Source of the DNA: an uncultured bacterium
GTDB lineage: Bacteria > Bacillota > Clostridia > Lachnospirales > Lachnospiraceae
DNA length: 64,000 nt
NCBI GenBank assembly: GCA_947073545.1
Contig: CAMTMP010000002.1
Span: 205,943 to 269,942, forward strand
Reading direction: 5' to 3'
Below are positions 9,419 through 18,124 of this stretch, in pieces; position 1 is the stretch's first letter, and each line of letters opens with the position of its first letter. A program made the position numbers and the translations under genes. The notes beneath the pieces are model-generated. The model was not told the DNA's origin and ran no database searches. It was given only the letters and a program-made list of their open reading frames with translations.

Positions 9419-9458
9419 TCAAATGACAGAAAGCAATCGCACTGACCATGACAGTCAA

Positions 9459-10742
9459 TTATCTCTGGGCAAGCTCTGAGGTAATCTCCTCCCATGTGAT
9501 ATTCTTCTCCGCCATCAATACCATCATATGATATAAAAAGTCGGAGATTTCGTATTTAATCTCGTTGGCATTTGGATTTTTGGCGGCAATGACGATCTCC
9601 GTCGCCTCCTCACCCAGCTTTTTCAAAATCTTGTCAACACCTTTATCAAAGAGATAATTTGTGTAGGAGCCTTCCTTGGGATGGATTTTTCTGTCCTTAA
9701 TCACGTCAAACACCTGCTCAAATACCTTGAGAGGATTCGTCTCCTCGTACTCCTTCGCCATAATCTCGTTGAAAAAGCAGGAACGGGAGCCGGTATGGCA
9801 CGCCGCGCCGATCTGGGAAACCTTGGCGAGAATGGTATCCTTGTCGCAGTCCGCCGTGAGGGATTTCACATACTGGAAATGACCGCTGGTCCCGCCTTTC
9901 ACCCAGAGTTCATCCCTGCTTCTGCTGTAATATGTCATTTTTCCCGTTTTCAGCGTCATGTTGTACGCTTCCTCGTTCATATAGGCAACCATCAGCACTT
10001 CATCGGTCTTATAATCCTGTACCACCACGGTCACATGCCCGTCGCTGTTCAGCTTAAAATCCTCCCACGGGATAGTCGGTTCGAAAGTGTTCACGGTGAT
10101 ATCGTTGTTTTGACACAGAGCCTTGATGGCAAGAAGCTCCTTGGCGTTTTCGTTGATGGCAAAACCCGAAATGCCGCAGATATTGTCGTTTGACAAGATC
10201 TCCAGAATTTTGTCCAGAGAAACTTCCGGCACTGACGCGATCATGGGGAAACGGGATATGGAGATGGACTCTTTCAGGCAGGTTTCCTTTACGAGAATAA
10301 TTTCCCCGATATACTCGTCAATGAGGGCCTCGTTTCTCGTAATACTGTCAGCCTCCGTCACGCATGCAGATATTTTATCTTTTCCAAATTTTTTCGATAC
10401 CTCCGCCGTAATCTCAATATTACCCGGCTTGGAATAGTTTAGCGCCGCTTTCTTACATCCCGCATAGAGCAGCTTCTTGATATCTTCCATGCGTTTGACA
10501 TTTCCAGCGCCCGTCACGGGAATCTCCGCCTCGCTGCAGATGGATTTGATGATGTCTAACGCCTCCTCGTGGGCGGCGTCGCCCTCTGACATATCGTAGA
10601 CGATCAGCTCGTCCGCATTGTTGTCGCTGTAATACTTCGCCAGCGCCACCGGGTTCGTGTTGATGATCGTGCTGTCGGAAAATCCCTTGACGGCATCTCC
10701 TTTATATAAATAAATACAGGGGATAAATTTTTTGTATGTCAT
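9459..10742 (-). CDS. hisIE: HisIE with N-terminal degenerate HisF-like domain
   Basis: Catalyses two steps of histidine synthesis: phosphoribosyl-ATP pyrophosphohydrolase (HisE) and phosphoribosyl-AMP cyclohydrolase (HisI). Residues about 222-325 are HisI, with WEDFKLNSDG, the metal site around DCDKDTIL and ACHTGSRSC. Residues about 335-427 are HisE (KKLGEEATEIVIAAKN, YEISDFLYHMMVLM). Residues 1-215 resemble HisF (KKFIPCIYLYKGDAVKG, LAKYYSDNNADELIVYDM) but position 11, the catalytic Asp of HisF, is Tyr, and the phosphate-loop glycines are mostly lost. Usual HisIE is about 200 residues; this is 427. The extra domain cannot be an ordinary cyclase and may be structural or regulatory. Last gene of the his unit. 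Confidence 0.92.
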   Translation of the reverse strand: MTYKKFIPCIYLYKGDAVKGFSDSTIINTNPVALAKYYSDNNADELIVYDMSEGDAAHEEALDIIKSICSEAEIPVTGAGNVKRMEDIKKLLYAGCKKAALNYSKPGNIEITAEVSKKFGKDKISACVTEADSITRNEALIDEYIGEIILVKETCLKESISISRFPMIASVPEVSLDKILEILSNDNICGISGFAINENAKELLAIKALCQNNDITVNTFEPTIPWEDFKLNSDGHVTVVVQDYKTDEVLMVAYMNEEAYNMTLKTGKMTYYSRSRDELWVKGGTSGHFQYVKSLTADCDKDTILAKVSQIGAACHTGSRSCFFNEIMAKEYEETNPLKVFEQVFDVIKDRKIHPKEGSYTNYLFDKGVDKILKKLGEEATEIVIAAKNPNANEIKYEISDFLYHMMVLMAEKNITWEEITSELAQR

Positions 10743-10757
10743 ATCATTTGTTCCTTC

Positions 10758-11348
10758 CTAGGCAAGCATTTCCTTGGTGCTGAGTACACCCTTCACTCTC
10801 GGGTCATAGGAACACGCCTCGTCCAATGCTTTGCCAAATGCTTTAAACATCGCCTCGATCATGTGGTGGGCGTTTCCGCCGCTCAACATTTTAAGGTGCA
10901 GGTTCATGCCCGCGCTGTAGCTGACCGCATAAAAAAACTCCCTCACAAGTTCCGTGTCCAGCTCTCCCACCCGCTCTGTGGGGAAGTCGCAGTCGAATAC
11001 GAAATAGGGTCTGCCGCACAGATCCACCGCACACAGGCAGAGGGATTCATCCATCGGCAGGATAAAGGAACCGTAGCGTTTGATCCCCGCCTTATCCCCC
11101 AAGGCCTCTTTGAGTGCCGCACCGAGCACAATGCCCGCATCCTCCACCGTGTGGTGTCCGTCCACATGGAGATCTCCGTTGACTCGTATAGTTAAATCAA
11201 AAAAACCGTGTTTGGAGAAGCCTTCCAGCATGTGGTCAAAGAAACCGATGCCGGTGTGCACGTCGCTTTTCCCCGCTCCGTCCAAAGTGAGGGACGCCTT
11301 GATCTGCGTTTCCTTTGTGTTTCGTTCTATCGTCGCTGTTCGGGACAT
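10758..11348 (-). CDS. hisB: Imidazoleglycerol-phosphate dehydratase
   Basis: Dehydrates imidazole glycerol phosphate to imidazole acetol phosphate in histidine synthesis; a manganese-dependent cytoplasmic enzyme. Metal-binding motifs are seen in order: FFDHMLEGFSKHG, DGHHTVEDAG, MDESL and GNAHHMIEA. Length 196 residues is the monofunctional form, without the HisB-N phosphatase domain, so histidinol phosphatase must be coded elsewhere. Start ATG 11348 has AGGAGG 5 bases upstream. It sits between hisD and hisIE with short gaps. Confidence 0.97.
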   Translation of the reverse strand: MSRTATIERNTKETQIKASLTLDGAGKSDVHTGIGFFDHMLEGFSKHGFFDLTIRVNGDLHVDGHHTVEDAGIVLGAALKEALGDKAGIKRYGSFILPMDESLCLCAVDLCGRPYFVFDCDFPTERVGELDTELVREFFYAVSYSAGMNLHLKMLSGGNAHHMIEAMFKAFGKALDEACSYDPRVKGVLSTKEMLA

Positions 11349-11379
11349 AAATCCTCCTTTTTCATCACACAATCTCTTT

Positions 11380-12666
11380 TTAAAACCGCACCCGGATGGA
11401 GTTCGCGTGGGCGGTAAGCCCTTCTTTTTCGGCAAACAGTTCGATATCCTTATGCGCCTGCTCCAGCGCTTCCCTCGAATAAGAGATAAGGCTTGTCTTT
11501 TTCGTAAAATCGTCCACATTTAATGGGGAGAAAAACCGCGCCGTACCGTTTGTGGGCAAAATATGGTTCGGCCCCGCATAATAGTCTCCCAAGGGTTCCG
11601 AAGAGTATTCCCCGAGGAAAATGGCTCCCGCGTTTCTGATCTTGGTCATCACCTGATACGGATCTTTCGTCAAAATCTCCAGATGTTCCGAGGCGATGGC
11701 GTTGGCAGCTTCCACCGCGCTATCCATGGTATCCGCAAGCAGGATATATCCGTAACTGTCCAGCGATTTTTTTATGATATCCGCCCGGGAAAGCTCCTGC
11801 AAAAAGCCATCGATCTGCTTTTCCACCTCTTTGGCAACGCCCTCGTCTGTGGTAATCAGTATAGCGCTTGCCAGTTCGTCATGTTCCGCCTGTGAGAGCA
11901 AATCCGCAGCCACATAGCGGGGATTCGCCGTCTCGTCCGCGATCACAAGTATTTCACTCGGTCCCGCGATAGAGTCAATGCTGACGTAGCCGAAACACGC
12001 CTTCTTCGCCAGCGCCACAAAAATATTGCCAGGTCCCGTGATTTTATCCACTTTCGGAATGCTTTCCGTACCGAAAGCCATGGCGGCGACCGCCTGTGCG
12101 CCGCCGACTTTATAAATTTCGTCCACACCCGCAATCTTGGCGGCTGCCAGTGTGCCGGGATTAACCATGCCGTCCGCCCCGGCCGGGGTCGTCATAACGA
12201 TACGTTCCACGCCGGCCACTTTGGCGGGAATAACATTCATCAGCACGCTGCTTGGATATGCCGCCTTGCCGCCCGGCACATAAACGCCGGAAACGGCGAT
12301 GGGCAAAATGCGCTGTCCTAAAAGCGAACCGTCGGATCTGGTGTCAATCCAGCTGTTTTTCAATTGTTTCCGGTGAAATTCACGGATATTTGCCGCCGAT
12401 TTTTCCATCACTGCGACGAATGTGGCATCCGCCTTGGCGCAGGCTTTCTCGATCTCCGCCTCCGTCACGCGGATATTGTCCGCGTTCGCATCCCATTTAT
12501 CAAACTGACTCGTATAGTCAAACACGGCTTTGTCGCCCTTTTCACGGACATTCGCAATGATATCCGCCACCACGGACTCATATTGCCCGTAATTGTTGGG
12601 GCTTCTCTTTAAGAGGCTGTCGAGAAGATCCCGCTGAGTCTCTTTTGTCAATCGAACTGTTTTCAT
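11380..12666 (-). CDS. hisD: Histidinol dehydrogenase
   Basis: Zinc- and NAD-dependent enzyme oxidising L-histidinol to L-histidine in the last two steps of the pathway. The 428 residues match the family. Visible signatures include the substrate region SGVYVPGGKAAYPSSVLMN, GGAQAVAAMAFGT, GPGNIFVALAKK, and the zinc-site block DSIAGPSEILVIAD followed by DLLSQAEHD; the late motif AGPNHILPT is also present. Co-oriented with hisB (31-bp gap) and downstream of the SIMPL gene. Confidence 0.98.
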   Translation of the reverse strand: MKTVRLTKETQRDLLDSLLKRSPNNYGQYESVVADIIANVREKGDKAVFDYTSQFDKWDANADNIRVTEAEIEKACAKADATFVAVMEKSAANIREFHRKQLKNSWIDTRSDGSLLGQRILPIAVSGVYVPGGKAAYPSSVLMNVIPAKVAGVERIVMTTPAGADGMVNPGTLAAAKIAGVDEIYKVGGAQAVAAMAFGTESIPKVDKITGPGNIFVALAKKACFGYVSIDSIAGPSEILVIADETANPRYVAADLLSQAEHDELASAILITTDEGVAKEVEKQIDGFLQELSRADIIKKSLDSYGYILLADTMDSAVEAANAIASEHLEILTKDPYQVMTKIRNAGAIFLGEYSSEPLGDYYAGPNHILPTNGTARFFSPLNVDDFTKKTSLISYSREALEQAHKDIELFAEKEGLTAHANSIRVRF

Positions 12667-12762
12667 ATTGTTGTGATTTCTCCCATTCTATCCTGTATTT
12701 CCGGCGGATGCGCTCTGTCTGCATCGTCTCTATCGTTTTTTGCAGCGGGATGCGGCGGGCAC

Positions 12763-13509
12763 TCAGTTCACGGCATAGTTTAAGCGCACCGTGATCGAGG
12801 CCGTTTTATTTCGTGAACTGGTGTCAAAATAGCCGCCGTAGCTATACTCGGTGTTGCTGTTTTGTGCGGTGATCTGGAAAACGCCCAGATTAGCGTTTAA
12901 CAGCTCTCCAACGGCGGCGCCCGTGCCCTGGGCCATCAGATCAATCCGGTCCTTGGCGTTTTTCGTCGCCTCCTCGATCAACTGCAGCTTCAATTCATCC
13001 AGCTTCGTGTAATAATACTCCGGCTCTTCTGACGCAAACTGTACGCCGGATTCGATCAGCCCGGAGATATCTCTGGAAATCCCTTCGATTTTATCAATGT
13101 CCGTAGACGTGATCGATACATTCTGGTAGAGATCATAGCCGTCGATGTAATCCCTGATTCGATCGCCGTTCTCATTGTACTCGGACTCCCAGCGGGCGTT
13201 TATGGTAACGGAACTGAACACCATCTCCTCCTCCGTCACGCCGCTGTCAACCAAATATTTTTTCACAAGCTCCGCATCCTTTTTGATGGAGCGGTAAGCG
13301 TCCTGTGTGGTGGCACCCTGTCCGGAAAAGCTGCCCCGCCAGACGATCAGATCCGCCTCGAAATCGCAGTTTGCGGAGCCTGTCGCGTTTAGGCCCCCGC
13401 CAACGGTGCTCTTTTTGTAGGTCACCAGATTTCCCGTGAAAATCGTAACGCAGACGATGGCGCAGATGCCCGCGATCAGCGCGATGATAATCCCCTTAAA
13501 TTCTTTCAT
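12763..13509 (-). CDS. SIMPL-domain (DUF541) exported protein
   Basis: Protein of the SIMPL/DUF541 family, whose members are periplasmic or surface-exposed and of uncertain role (oxidative stress or signalling links in other species). Residues 7-29 form one hydrophobic signal or anchor segment (IIIALIAGICAIVCVTIF); the rest is the SIMPL fold, with QDAYRSIKKDAELVKKYLVDSGV and EEATKNAKDRIDLMAQGTG as recognisable blocks. 248 residues; AAGGAG precedes the ATG by 7 bases. It sits inside the histidine unit between hisG and hisD, an odd position for a non-metabolic protein. Confidence 0.85.
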   Translation of the reverse strand: MKEFKGIIIALIAGICAIVCVTIFTGNLVTYKKSTVGGGLNATGSANCDFEADLIVWRGSFSGQGATTQDAYRSIKKDAELVKKYLVDSGVTEEEMVFSSVTINARWESEYNENGDRIRDYIDGYDLYQNVSITSTDIDKIEGISRDISGLIESGVQFASEEPEYYYTKLDELKLQLIEEATKNAKDRIDLMAQGTGAAVGELLNANLGVFQITAQNSNTEYSYGGYFDTSSRNKTASITVRLNYAVN

Positions 13510-13574
13510 AGTGAAACTCCTTCCTGTTATTTTCCACTGTTGCTGCTCTTTCCAAATTTATATTTCTGCGAGTA

Positions 13575-13610
13575 AAGTCTATAGATGGCTTTAAGTCTAT
13601 AGATGGCTTT
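13575..13610. repeat. 18-bp perfect tandem duplication at the hisG stop codon
   Basis: The unit AAGTCTATAGATGGCTTT occurs at 13575-13592 and again at 13593-13610. The second copy contains the last codons and TAG of hisG; the first copy repeats them just downstream. Confidence 0.95.
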
Positions 13611-14241
13611 TCAACTCTGTGATCAACTTCTTAATCCGCTCCGGCTCCATCTGCATACTTACCTGATTCACAATCATTCTCGCGGACAGCGGGCAGATCT
13701 CCTCCAGCACTTCCAGCCCGTTTTCTTTTAATGTAGATCCGGTTTCCACGATATCCACGATCACATCGGCAAGCTTCACAATCGGTCCCAGCTCCACGGA
13801 ACCGTTCAGCTTGATGATATCCACCGTCTGATGCTTCTTATTATAAAAATAGTCTTTGGCGATATTGGGATATTTGCTGGCTACCCTTATCATTTCATGG
13901 TGCTGTAAAAGCTCTTTCGCGCTCTTCGGGCCGCAGACACACATCCTGCACTTTCCGTACCCAAGATCCAAAACCTCGTATACCCTTCTGTTTTCTTCCA
14001 TGATCGTATCCTTGCCGACCACACCGATATCAGCCGCCCCATACTCCACATAGGTAGGCACATCCGGCCCCTTTGACAGGAAAAATTTTAATTTCAGTTC
14101 CTCGTTCACAAAAATCAGCTTGCGGGAATCTTTATCCTTCATTTCCTCGCAGGTGATGCCGATTTTCTCCAGAAGTTCCATTGTTTTATTGGCAAGACGC
14201 CCTTTCCCAAGGGCGAATGTCAGATATCTGTCTTCACTCAT
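13597..14241 (-). CDS. hisG: ATP phosphoribosyltransferase, short catalytic subunit
   Basis: First enzyme of histidine synthesis, joining ATP and PRPP. The 214 residues represent the short form, which lacks the C-terminal histidine-sensing domain and needs HisZ for activity. Typical features are FALGKGRLANKTMELLEKIG at the start, YGAADIGVVGKD, and the PRPP loop DIVETGSTLKENGL. hisZ lies 2 bp upstream on the same strand, so the complex is coded as a unit. The tandem repeat at 13575-13610 touches its stop codon without changing the reading frame. Confidence 0.97.
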   Translation of the reverse strand: MSEDRYLTFALGKGRLANKTMELLEKIGITCEEMKDKDSRKLIFVNEELKLKFFLSKGPDVPTYVEYGAADIGVVGKDTIMEENRRVYEVLDLGYGKCRMCVCGPKSAKELLQHHEMIRVASKYPNIAKDYFYNKKHQTVDIIKLNGSVELGPIVKLADVIVDIVETGSTLKENGLEVLEEICPLSARMIVNQVSMQMEPERIKKLITELKSHL

Positions 14242-14243
14242 TT

Positions 14244-15368
14244 TCAGGCACGCTCTCTTTTCTTTTCATTTAGCTCCACTTTCTTGCCGGAAGCGCGCAT
14301 CTGCTTAGCCTCCATCAGCCTTTCCTTAAAGGTTTCTTCCGTATAATACAGTTTCACAGGCTCCTCTATTCCCGAAATGATCACATTCTGCCGTCCCATA
14401 GCGGCAAGCAGATCATCCACAACAATCACAAAGCCGATGGCTGCGGCTTCCTTGCCAAACCGCCCGAGCAGACTGTCATAACGCCCGCCTTTCACAATCG
14501 CGTCGCCCACACCGTAGGTGTAGCCCTTGAAAATGATACCTGTATAGTAATTATACTTGCTTAGCATCCCAAGGTCAAAGGAAACATACTTCTCCACCCC
14601 ATAATCGACAAGCGTCCGGTAAACCTTTTCAAGCCGCTCGATAGCGTGTCTGGACCGCTTGTTAGATACCGCCTTTTTCGCGTCTTCCAGAATAGAAACC
14701 GTCCCAAACAGGTCGCTCACTTTAAGAAGCAGTTCCTTGTCCTTTTTATCCACGCCGATGCGGTCGAGCAGTTCCTCCGCACCGAAATAGTTTTTGCCGG
14801 AAATAAACTCACGAAGTGCAAGCTCCGTCTCCTCGTCAAGCCCCGCCTCCGCGCAGATGCCTTTGAAATATTCCAGATTGCCGACGCTTAACTGGAAATC
14901 GGACAGTCCCGCGTGATAGAGCGCCTCGATCGTCATGGCAATCATCTCCGCGTCCGCCTGCACGGAAGAATCACCGATCAACTCCGCCCCCATCTGGGTA
15001 ACTTCCTTAAGCTTGCCCTGCAGATTGGAGGTATTTGTATAGGTATTGCCCTGATAGCAAAAACGGATCGGCACGTCCTCCTCCATAAAATATTTGGCCG
15101 CGCATCTCGCAATGGAGGGTGTAAAATCCGGCCGCAGAACCAAAGTGTTTCCCTCTTTGTCAAAGAACTTGTAAAGCTCTTTGGACGGCGTCGTCCCCAC
15201 TTCCTTGGAAAAAACGTCAAAAAATTCAAAGGTCGGGGTCTGAATGTCCCGATAGCCGTAGGCTGTGATCTTTTCATGCAAAAGATGCTCCACCACCGTC
15301 TTCTTCGCCTTCTCCTCCCCATAAATATCCCGCACGCCCTCCGGCGTATGTACTAATTTTTTCCTCAT
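14244..15368 (-). CDS. hisZ: ATP phosphoribosyltransferase regulatory subunit
   Basis: Regulatory partner of short HisG; a catalytically silent relative of histidyl-tRNA synthetase that carries histidine feedback control. The N-terminus has the class II synthetase motif region (TPEGVRDIYGEE, RPDFTPSIARCAAKYF), then YQGNTYTNTSNLQGKLKEVTQ and the late GGRYDSLLGRFG. The C-terminal anticodon-binding domain of true HisRS is absent, as expected. 374 residues. First gene of the his unit; promoter at 15434-15462 and a possible operator at 15404-15417 precede it. Confidence 0.95.
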   Translation of the reverse strand: MRKKLVHTPEGVRDIYGEEKAKKTVVEHLLHEKITAYGYRDIQTPTFEFFDVFSKEVGTTPSKELYKFFDKEGNTLVLRPDFTPSIARCAAKYFMEEDVPIRFCYQGNTYTNTSNLQGKLKEVTQMGAELIGDSSVQADAEMIAMTIEALYHAGLSDFQLSVGNLEYFKGICAEAGLDEETELALREFISGKNYFGAEELLDRIGVDKKDKELLLKVSDLFGTVSILEDAKKAVSNKRSRHAIERLEKVYRTLVDYGVEKYVSFDLGMLSKYNYYTGIIFKGYTYGVGDAIVKGGRYDSLLGRFGKEAAAIGFVIVVDDLLAAMGRQNVIISGIEEPVKLYYTEETFKERLMEAKQMRASGKKVELNEKKRERA

Positions 15369-15403
15369 ATGCCCCTCGCTTTATTGGTTTAAAGTGATAA
15401 TAC

Positions 15404-15417
15404 GCTAATTTATTAGC
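15404..15417. promoter_or_regulatory. Candidate operator in the his leader
   Basis: Palindrome GCTAATTTATTAGC with 6-bp arms and a 2-base centre, about 17 bp downstream of the his -10 box. Position and symmetry suggest a repressor site, but the regulator is unknown. The leader is about 60 bases, too short for a T-box. Confidence 0.4.
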
Positions 15418-15433
15418 AAGCCAAATCCATTAT

Positions 15434-15462
15434 ACTATACGCTGTTTTCTTTTGTTTGTCAA
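15434..15462 (-). promoter_or_regulatory. SigA-type promoter of the his transcription unit
   Basis: Minus strand: consensus -35 TTGACA (15457-15462), 17-bp spacer, -10 TATAGT (15434-15439), directly followed by an overlapping TATAAT at 15429-15434. It lies about 65 bp upstream of hisZ. Confidence 0.75.
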
Positions 15463-15559
15463 TCTGTCTATAAAATTGCGTAACAGTTCCGCCTTCGGCT
15501 TCACTGTCACGTCTGATGCACACAAAATGCTCCAAAGTCGCATTTTGGCGCCTGCACGC

Positions 15560-16096
15560 CTACTCTGCCCGGTCCTCCAGATCCTTCTGAATCATGTCCA
15601 GATAGGGTACCAGAATCCCATGTTTTTTCGGCAGTACATACGCCGGATTCAACTCGCCAAAACGGAAGCTTTTGCGCCCGCCCTCCTTCGCCCGATCCCA
15701 GAAATAGCGCAGCATCTCATAAGGCAGATAATAAAAGAGATCCTTGTGAGAGTAATAAATAAGAAAGAACGCGATCCCCTTCTGCTTCTCGAACTGTCCC
15801 ATAAATTCCACTTGGTGCTCATGGATATTCTGAAGTGCGAAAGTGTCGGCCGCGCATTCCTTCGCGTCAAAGCAGACGGGAATCCCCTGCACCGCGCCGA
15901 TGTAATCCACAGTGCTCTTCTGATCAAAATAGGCGAGTGTGATATGACGGCTGTCCTTGTCTATATTAATCGGTGTAATGGGCGTGGGCACCTTCTGGAT
16001 CAGCGCAAGCCCGTTTTCCAGATATTTTTCGTTGGTACGGTTGATCAGATCCTCCAAAGTGGAGCCGCGAAGCCCGCGTGAGTTCCATGTCGCCAT
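15560..16096 (-). CDS. recU: Holliday junction resolvase RecU
   Basis: Endonuclease that cuts four-way DNA junctions during recombination and chromosome segregation in Firmicutes. The opening matches RecU (WNSRGLRGSTLEDLINRTNEKY), followed by a PD-(D/E)xK nuclease core: DYIG, then CFDAKE, which has Asp where Bacillus RecU has Glu, then LQNIHEHQVEFM and RYFWDRAKEGGRKSF. Start ATG 16096 has GAGG at 6 bases and gives 178 residues; a longer in-frame extension to 16198 lacks RecU-like sequence. It does not neighbour a penicillin-binding protein gene here, unlike in many Firmicutes. Confidence 0.92.
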   Translation of the reverse strand: MATWNSRGLRGSTLEDLINRTNEKYLENGLALIQKVPTPITPINIDKDSRHITLAYFDQKSTVDYIGAVQGIPVCFDAKECAADTFALQNIHEHQVEFMGQFEKQKGIAFFLIYYSHKDLFYYLPYEMLRYFWDRAKEGGRKSFRFGELNPAYVLPKKHGILVPYLDMIQKDLEDRAE

Positions 16097-16246
16097 CGTA
16101 ATCCTCGCTCCAAAGTGTTTCTCAAATCCTGATTTTTCATCTATTATACTCTCTTTACAGGAAAATAGCAAGAACAAATGTTCTGATTTTACAAGCATGC
16201 CGTTTGCTGTATTTTTTACACGGCGCTATGGTTTTCCTCCCGTTTT

Positions 16247-17386
16247 CTAGATAAAACGGGAGACGCGTTCGAAAATCTCCGGCGGTTCGCACAGAAAGAC
16301 ACGCTCACTCAAATCCGCAAAGGGTTCGCCAAGGGGCGGGAAAACCACCTTGTAGGCATGTAAAAGCTGTGACTCTACGCCCAACTGCCTGCGGTATTTT
16401 TCGTTCCACACCATGTCACCGTACTTGTAATCCCCCAAAAGCGGATGGCCGATGCTGGCCAGATGCGCTCGGATCTGATGAGGCTTTCCCGTGATCAGCT
16501 CCACCTCCAACAGCGTCTTATCCTGCTGCATTTTGAGCGGTTTATATCTTGTCTGGATATAAGCGGCCTTCTTATCCTCCGATTGATTCTTCTTTCCGGC
16601 AGCCTTTTCGGTGACACCGTTATGATCCTTTTTACAGGAAACCGGCTTGATCATCACCTTGTTTTTTTTCTCGTCCTTGACCAGATACCCTTCGATAAGC
16701 TGCTCCTGTGTCAGATGCCCTTTTACATAGAGCTGATAATATTTGTGAAGGGTTCTGTCCTTTAACAGCCTGCTTAAAAGCTGCGCCCCCTGAAGGGTTT
16801 TGGCGCAGAGCACCATACCGCTTGTGTTGCGGTCAAGACGGTTGCAGACGGAGGGCTTATAGAAAGTAAGCTCCGATTCGGACAGCCCGCCCGTTTCCAG
16901 AAGCACGCCGATCAGCCACTCGTTGAGGGAAAGATCGGTCATAGCCGCTTTCTGTGACAGGATGCCTGCCGGTTTATCGGCAATCAAAATGTGACCGTTT
17001 TCATAGATAATCTGAATATCCGAAAACTGCCTGTAAGCCTTGCGGTATGACGGATCGCCAAAAGACGCATCCTCCGATGCGCCTGCCTGTAAAGAAGAGT
17101 CTGTTTCCGGATTCAATCCCTGCCCGTTTAGCTGGCTGCTGTGGGAAGGCTGTTTTGGTACTTTCCCCCTGAATTTATCCAAGGTCTCCTGTGCAAAAAA
17201 AATCTTAACGCAGTCTCCTGCGGCAACCTTCTCGCTGCCGTCTGCCTTTTTATCATTCAGGGTGATATTCTTTTTTCGCAACATTTTATAGAGAAAACCG
17301 CTGCCTGCGTTTGGCAGAATCCGGTGCAGATACTTGTCAAACCGCTGTCCAGCTTCCCTGTCTGTGATAATCGCCTGATACATCAT
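16247..17386 (-). CDS. RluA-family pseudouridine synthase
   Basis: Converts specific uridines of rRNA (or tRNA) to pseudouridine; the exact target cannot be read from sequence. An N-terminal S4-type RNA-binding domain (about 1-75, FDKYLHRILPNAGSGFLYKMLRKK) precedes the catalytic domain, whose active-site motif is CNRLDRNTSGMVLCAK with the conserved Asp. KPHQIRAHLASIGHPLLGDYKYG is further downstream. A low-complexity linker of about 60 residues separates the domains, and a Lys-rich insert lies in the catalytic part. 379 residues from ATG 17386, which follows AGGAG. Confidence 0.93.
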   Translation of the reverse strand: MMYQAIITDREAGQRFDKYLHRILPNAGSGFLYKMLRKKNITLNDKKADGSEKVAAGDCVKIFFAQETLDKFRGKVPKQPSHSSQLNGQGLNPETDSSLQAGASEDASFGDPSYRKAYRQFSDIQIIYENGHILIADKPAGILSQKAAMTDLSLNEWLIGVLLETGGLSESELTFYKPSVCNRLDRNTSGMVLCAKTLQGAQLLSRLLKDRTLHKYYQLYVKGHLTQEQLIEGYLVKDEKKNKVMIKPVSCKKDHNGVTEKAAGKKNQSEDKKAAYIQTRYKPLKMQQDKTLLEVELITGKPHQIRAHLASIGHPLLGDYKYGDMVWNEKYRRQLGVESQLLHAYKVVFPPLGEPFADLSERVFLCEPPEIFERVSRFI

Positions 17387-17460
17387 GCCTCTCCTGCTTT
17401 TTGAAATACCACGTCCGCCCGAACCCATGATACATACCGCACACGGACGGGAAATGTGGC

Positions 17461-18036
17461 TTAGATGGAAACGGCGTACAACAGATTGATAATCCCCTCT
17501 TTATCCTTGTGATCGTCCGCCCGCATATCCAGCAACCGACTCAGTCGGTCAAGATATTTATCCTCCTGAGAAAAGATGTTAACCGTCACGTTCTTAATGC
17601 CTTCCTGTACAAGCATCTGTTCCAGATGCTTTTCCGCTTCTCTACAGCCGCAGAAAGGATTTTCCGTCATGCCGCAGAGCACATTTCCCTTTAACGCCAT
17701 ATGGCTTAAGGGGTAATTTTTCTGATAAGAAGTAAAATACATGTCATAAAAGACAGTCAGGTTACTGTTATCATAGGAAATAAGTCTTTTATGCAGCGCG
17801 TCACTGCAGCCCTTTGCCCTCATAAAGAGAATGAAGTTCACCGCGCTCTTGCAGGCAGGCAGACAGCCTAAAATCGCCACTATGGTAAGCAGATTTTTAT
17901 TGCTTCCCGTGGTCAGGACGCCCATGGCGTACAGCCCGCCGGAAAGCAGGAAGAAGATCAAGGTGCGGAGCGCCGCATATTTTCTGTGATTATGCAGATA
18001 ACCGAAAGCGCCTTTCGGCACTAGTAAATGTTTCAT
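17461..18036 (-). CDS. Hypothetical membrane protein
   Basis: Function not recognised. The 191 residues start with a basic segment, then two hydrophobic helices (about 24-41 and 49-72) separated by TTGSNKN, then a soluble domain of about 115 residues containing GMTENPFCGCREAEKHLEQ and ending YAVSI. The layout suggests a two-helix anchor with a cytoplasmic domain. It lies just upstream of the pseudouridine synthase gene on the same strand, with an ordinary spacing, and may be a conserved Lachnospiraceae family. Confidence 0.7.
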   Translation of the reverse strand: MKHLLVPKGAFGYLHNHRKYAALRTLIFFLLSGGLYAMGVLTTGSNKNLLTIVAILGCLPACKSAVNFILFMRAKGCSDALHKRLISYDNSNLTVFYDMYFTSYQKNYPLSHMALKGNVLCGMTENPFCGCREAEKHLEQMLVQEGIKNVTVNIFSQEDKYLDRLSRLLDMRADDHKDKEGIINLLYAVSI

Positions 18037-18124
18037 AGAAATCCCCCTTGTCAGAGTCGTTTACCGCGTTGATGTGCATGGAAATGATCTCTTCTTTTCA
18101 TTGGTTATGACAGACAGTTTGCGC

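Noticed and set aside
9459..10742. The N-terminal domain of HisIE as a functional HisF
   Set aside because: The catalytic Asp position is Tyr and both phosphate loops are altered.
15369..15470. T-box or histidine attenuator before hisZ
   Set aside because: The leader is only about 60 bases, with no T-box sequence or terminator.
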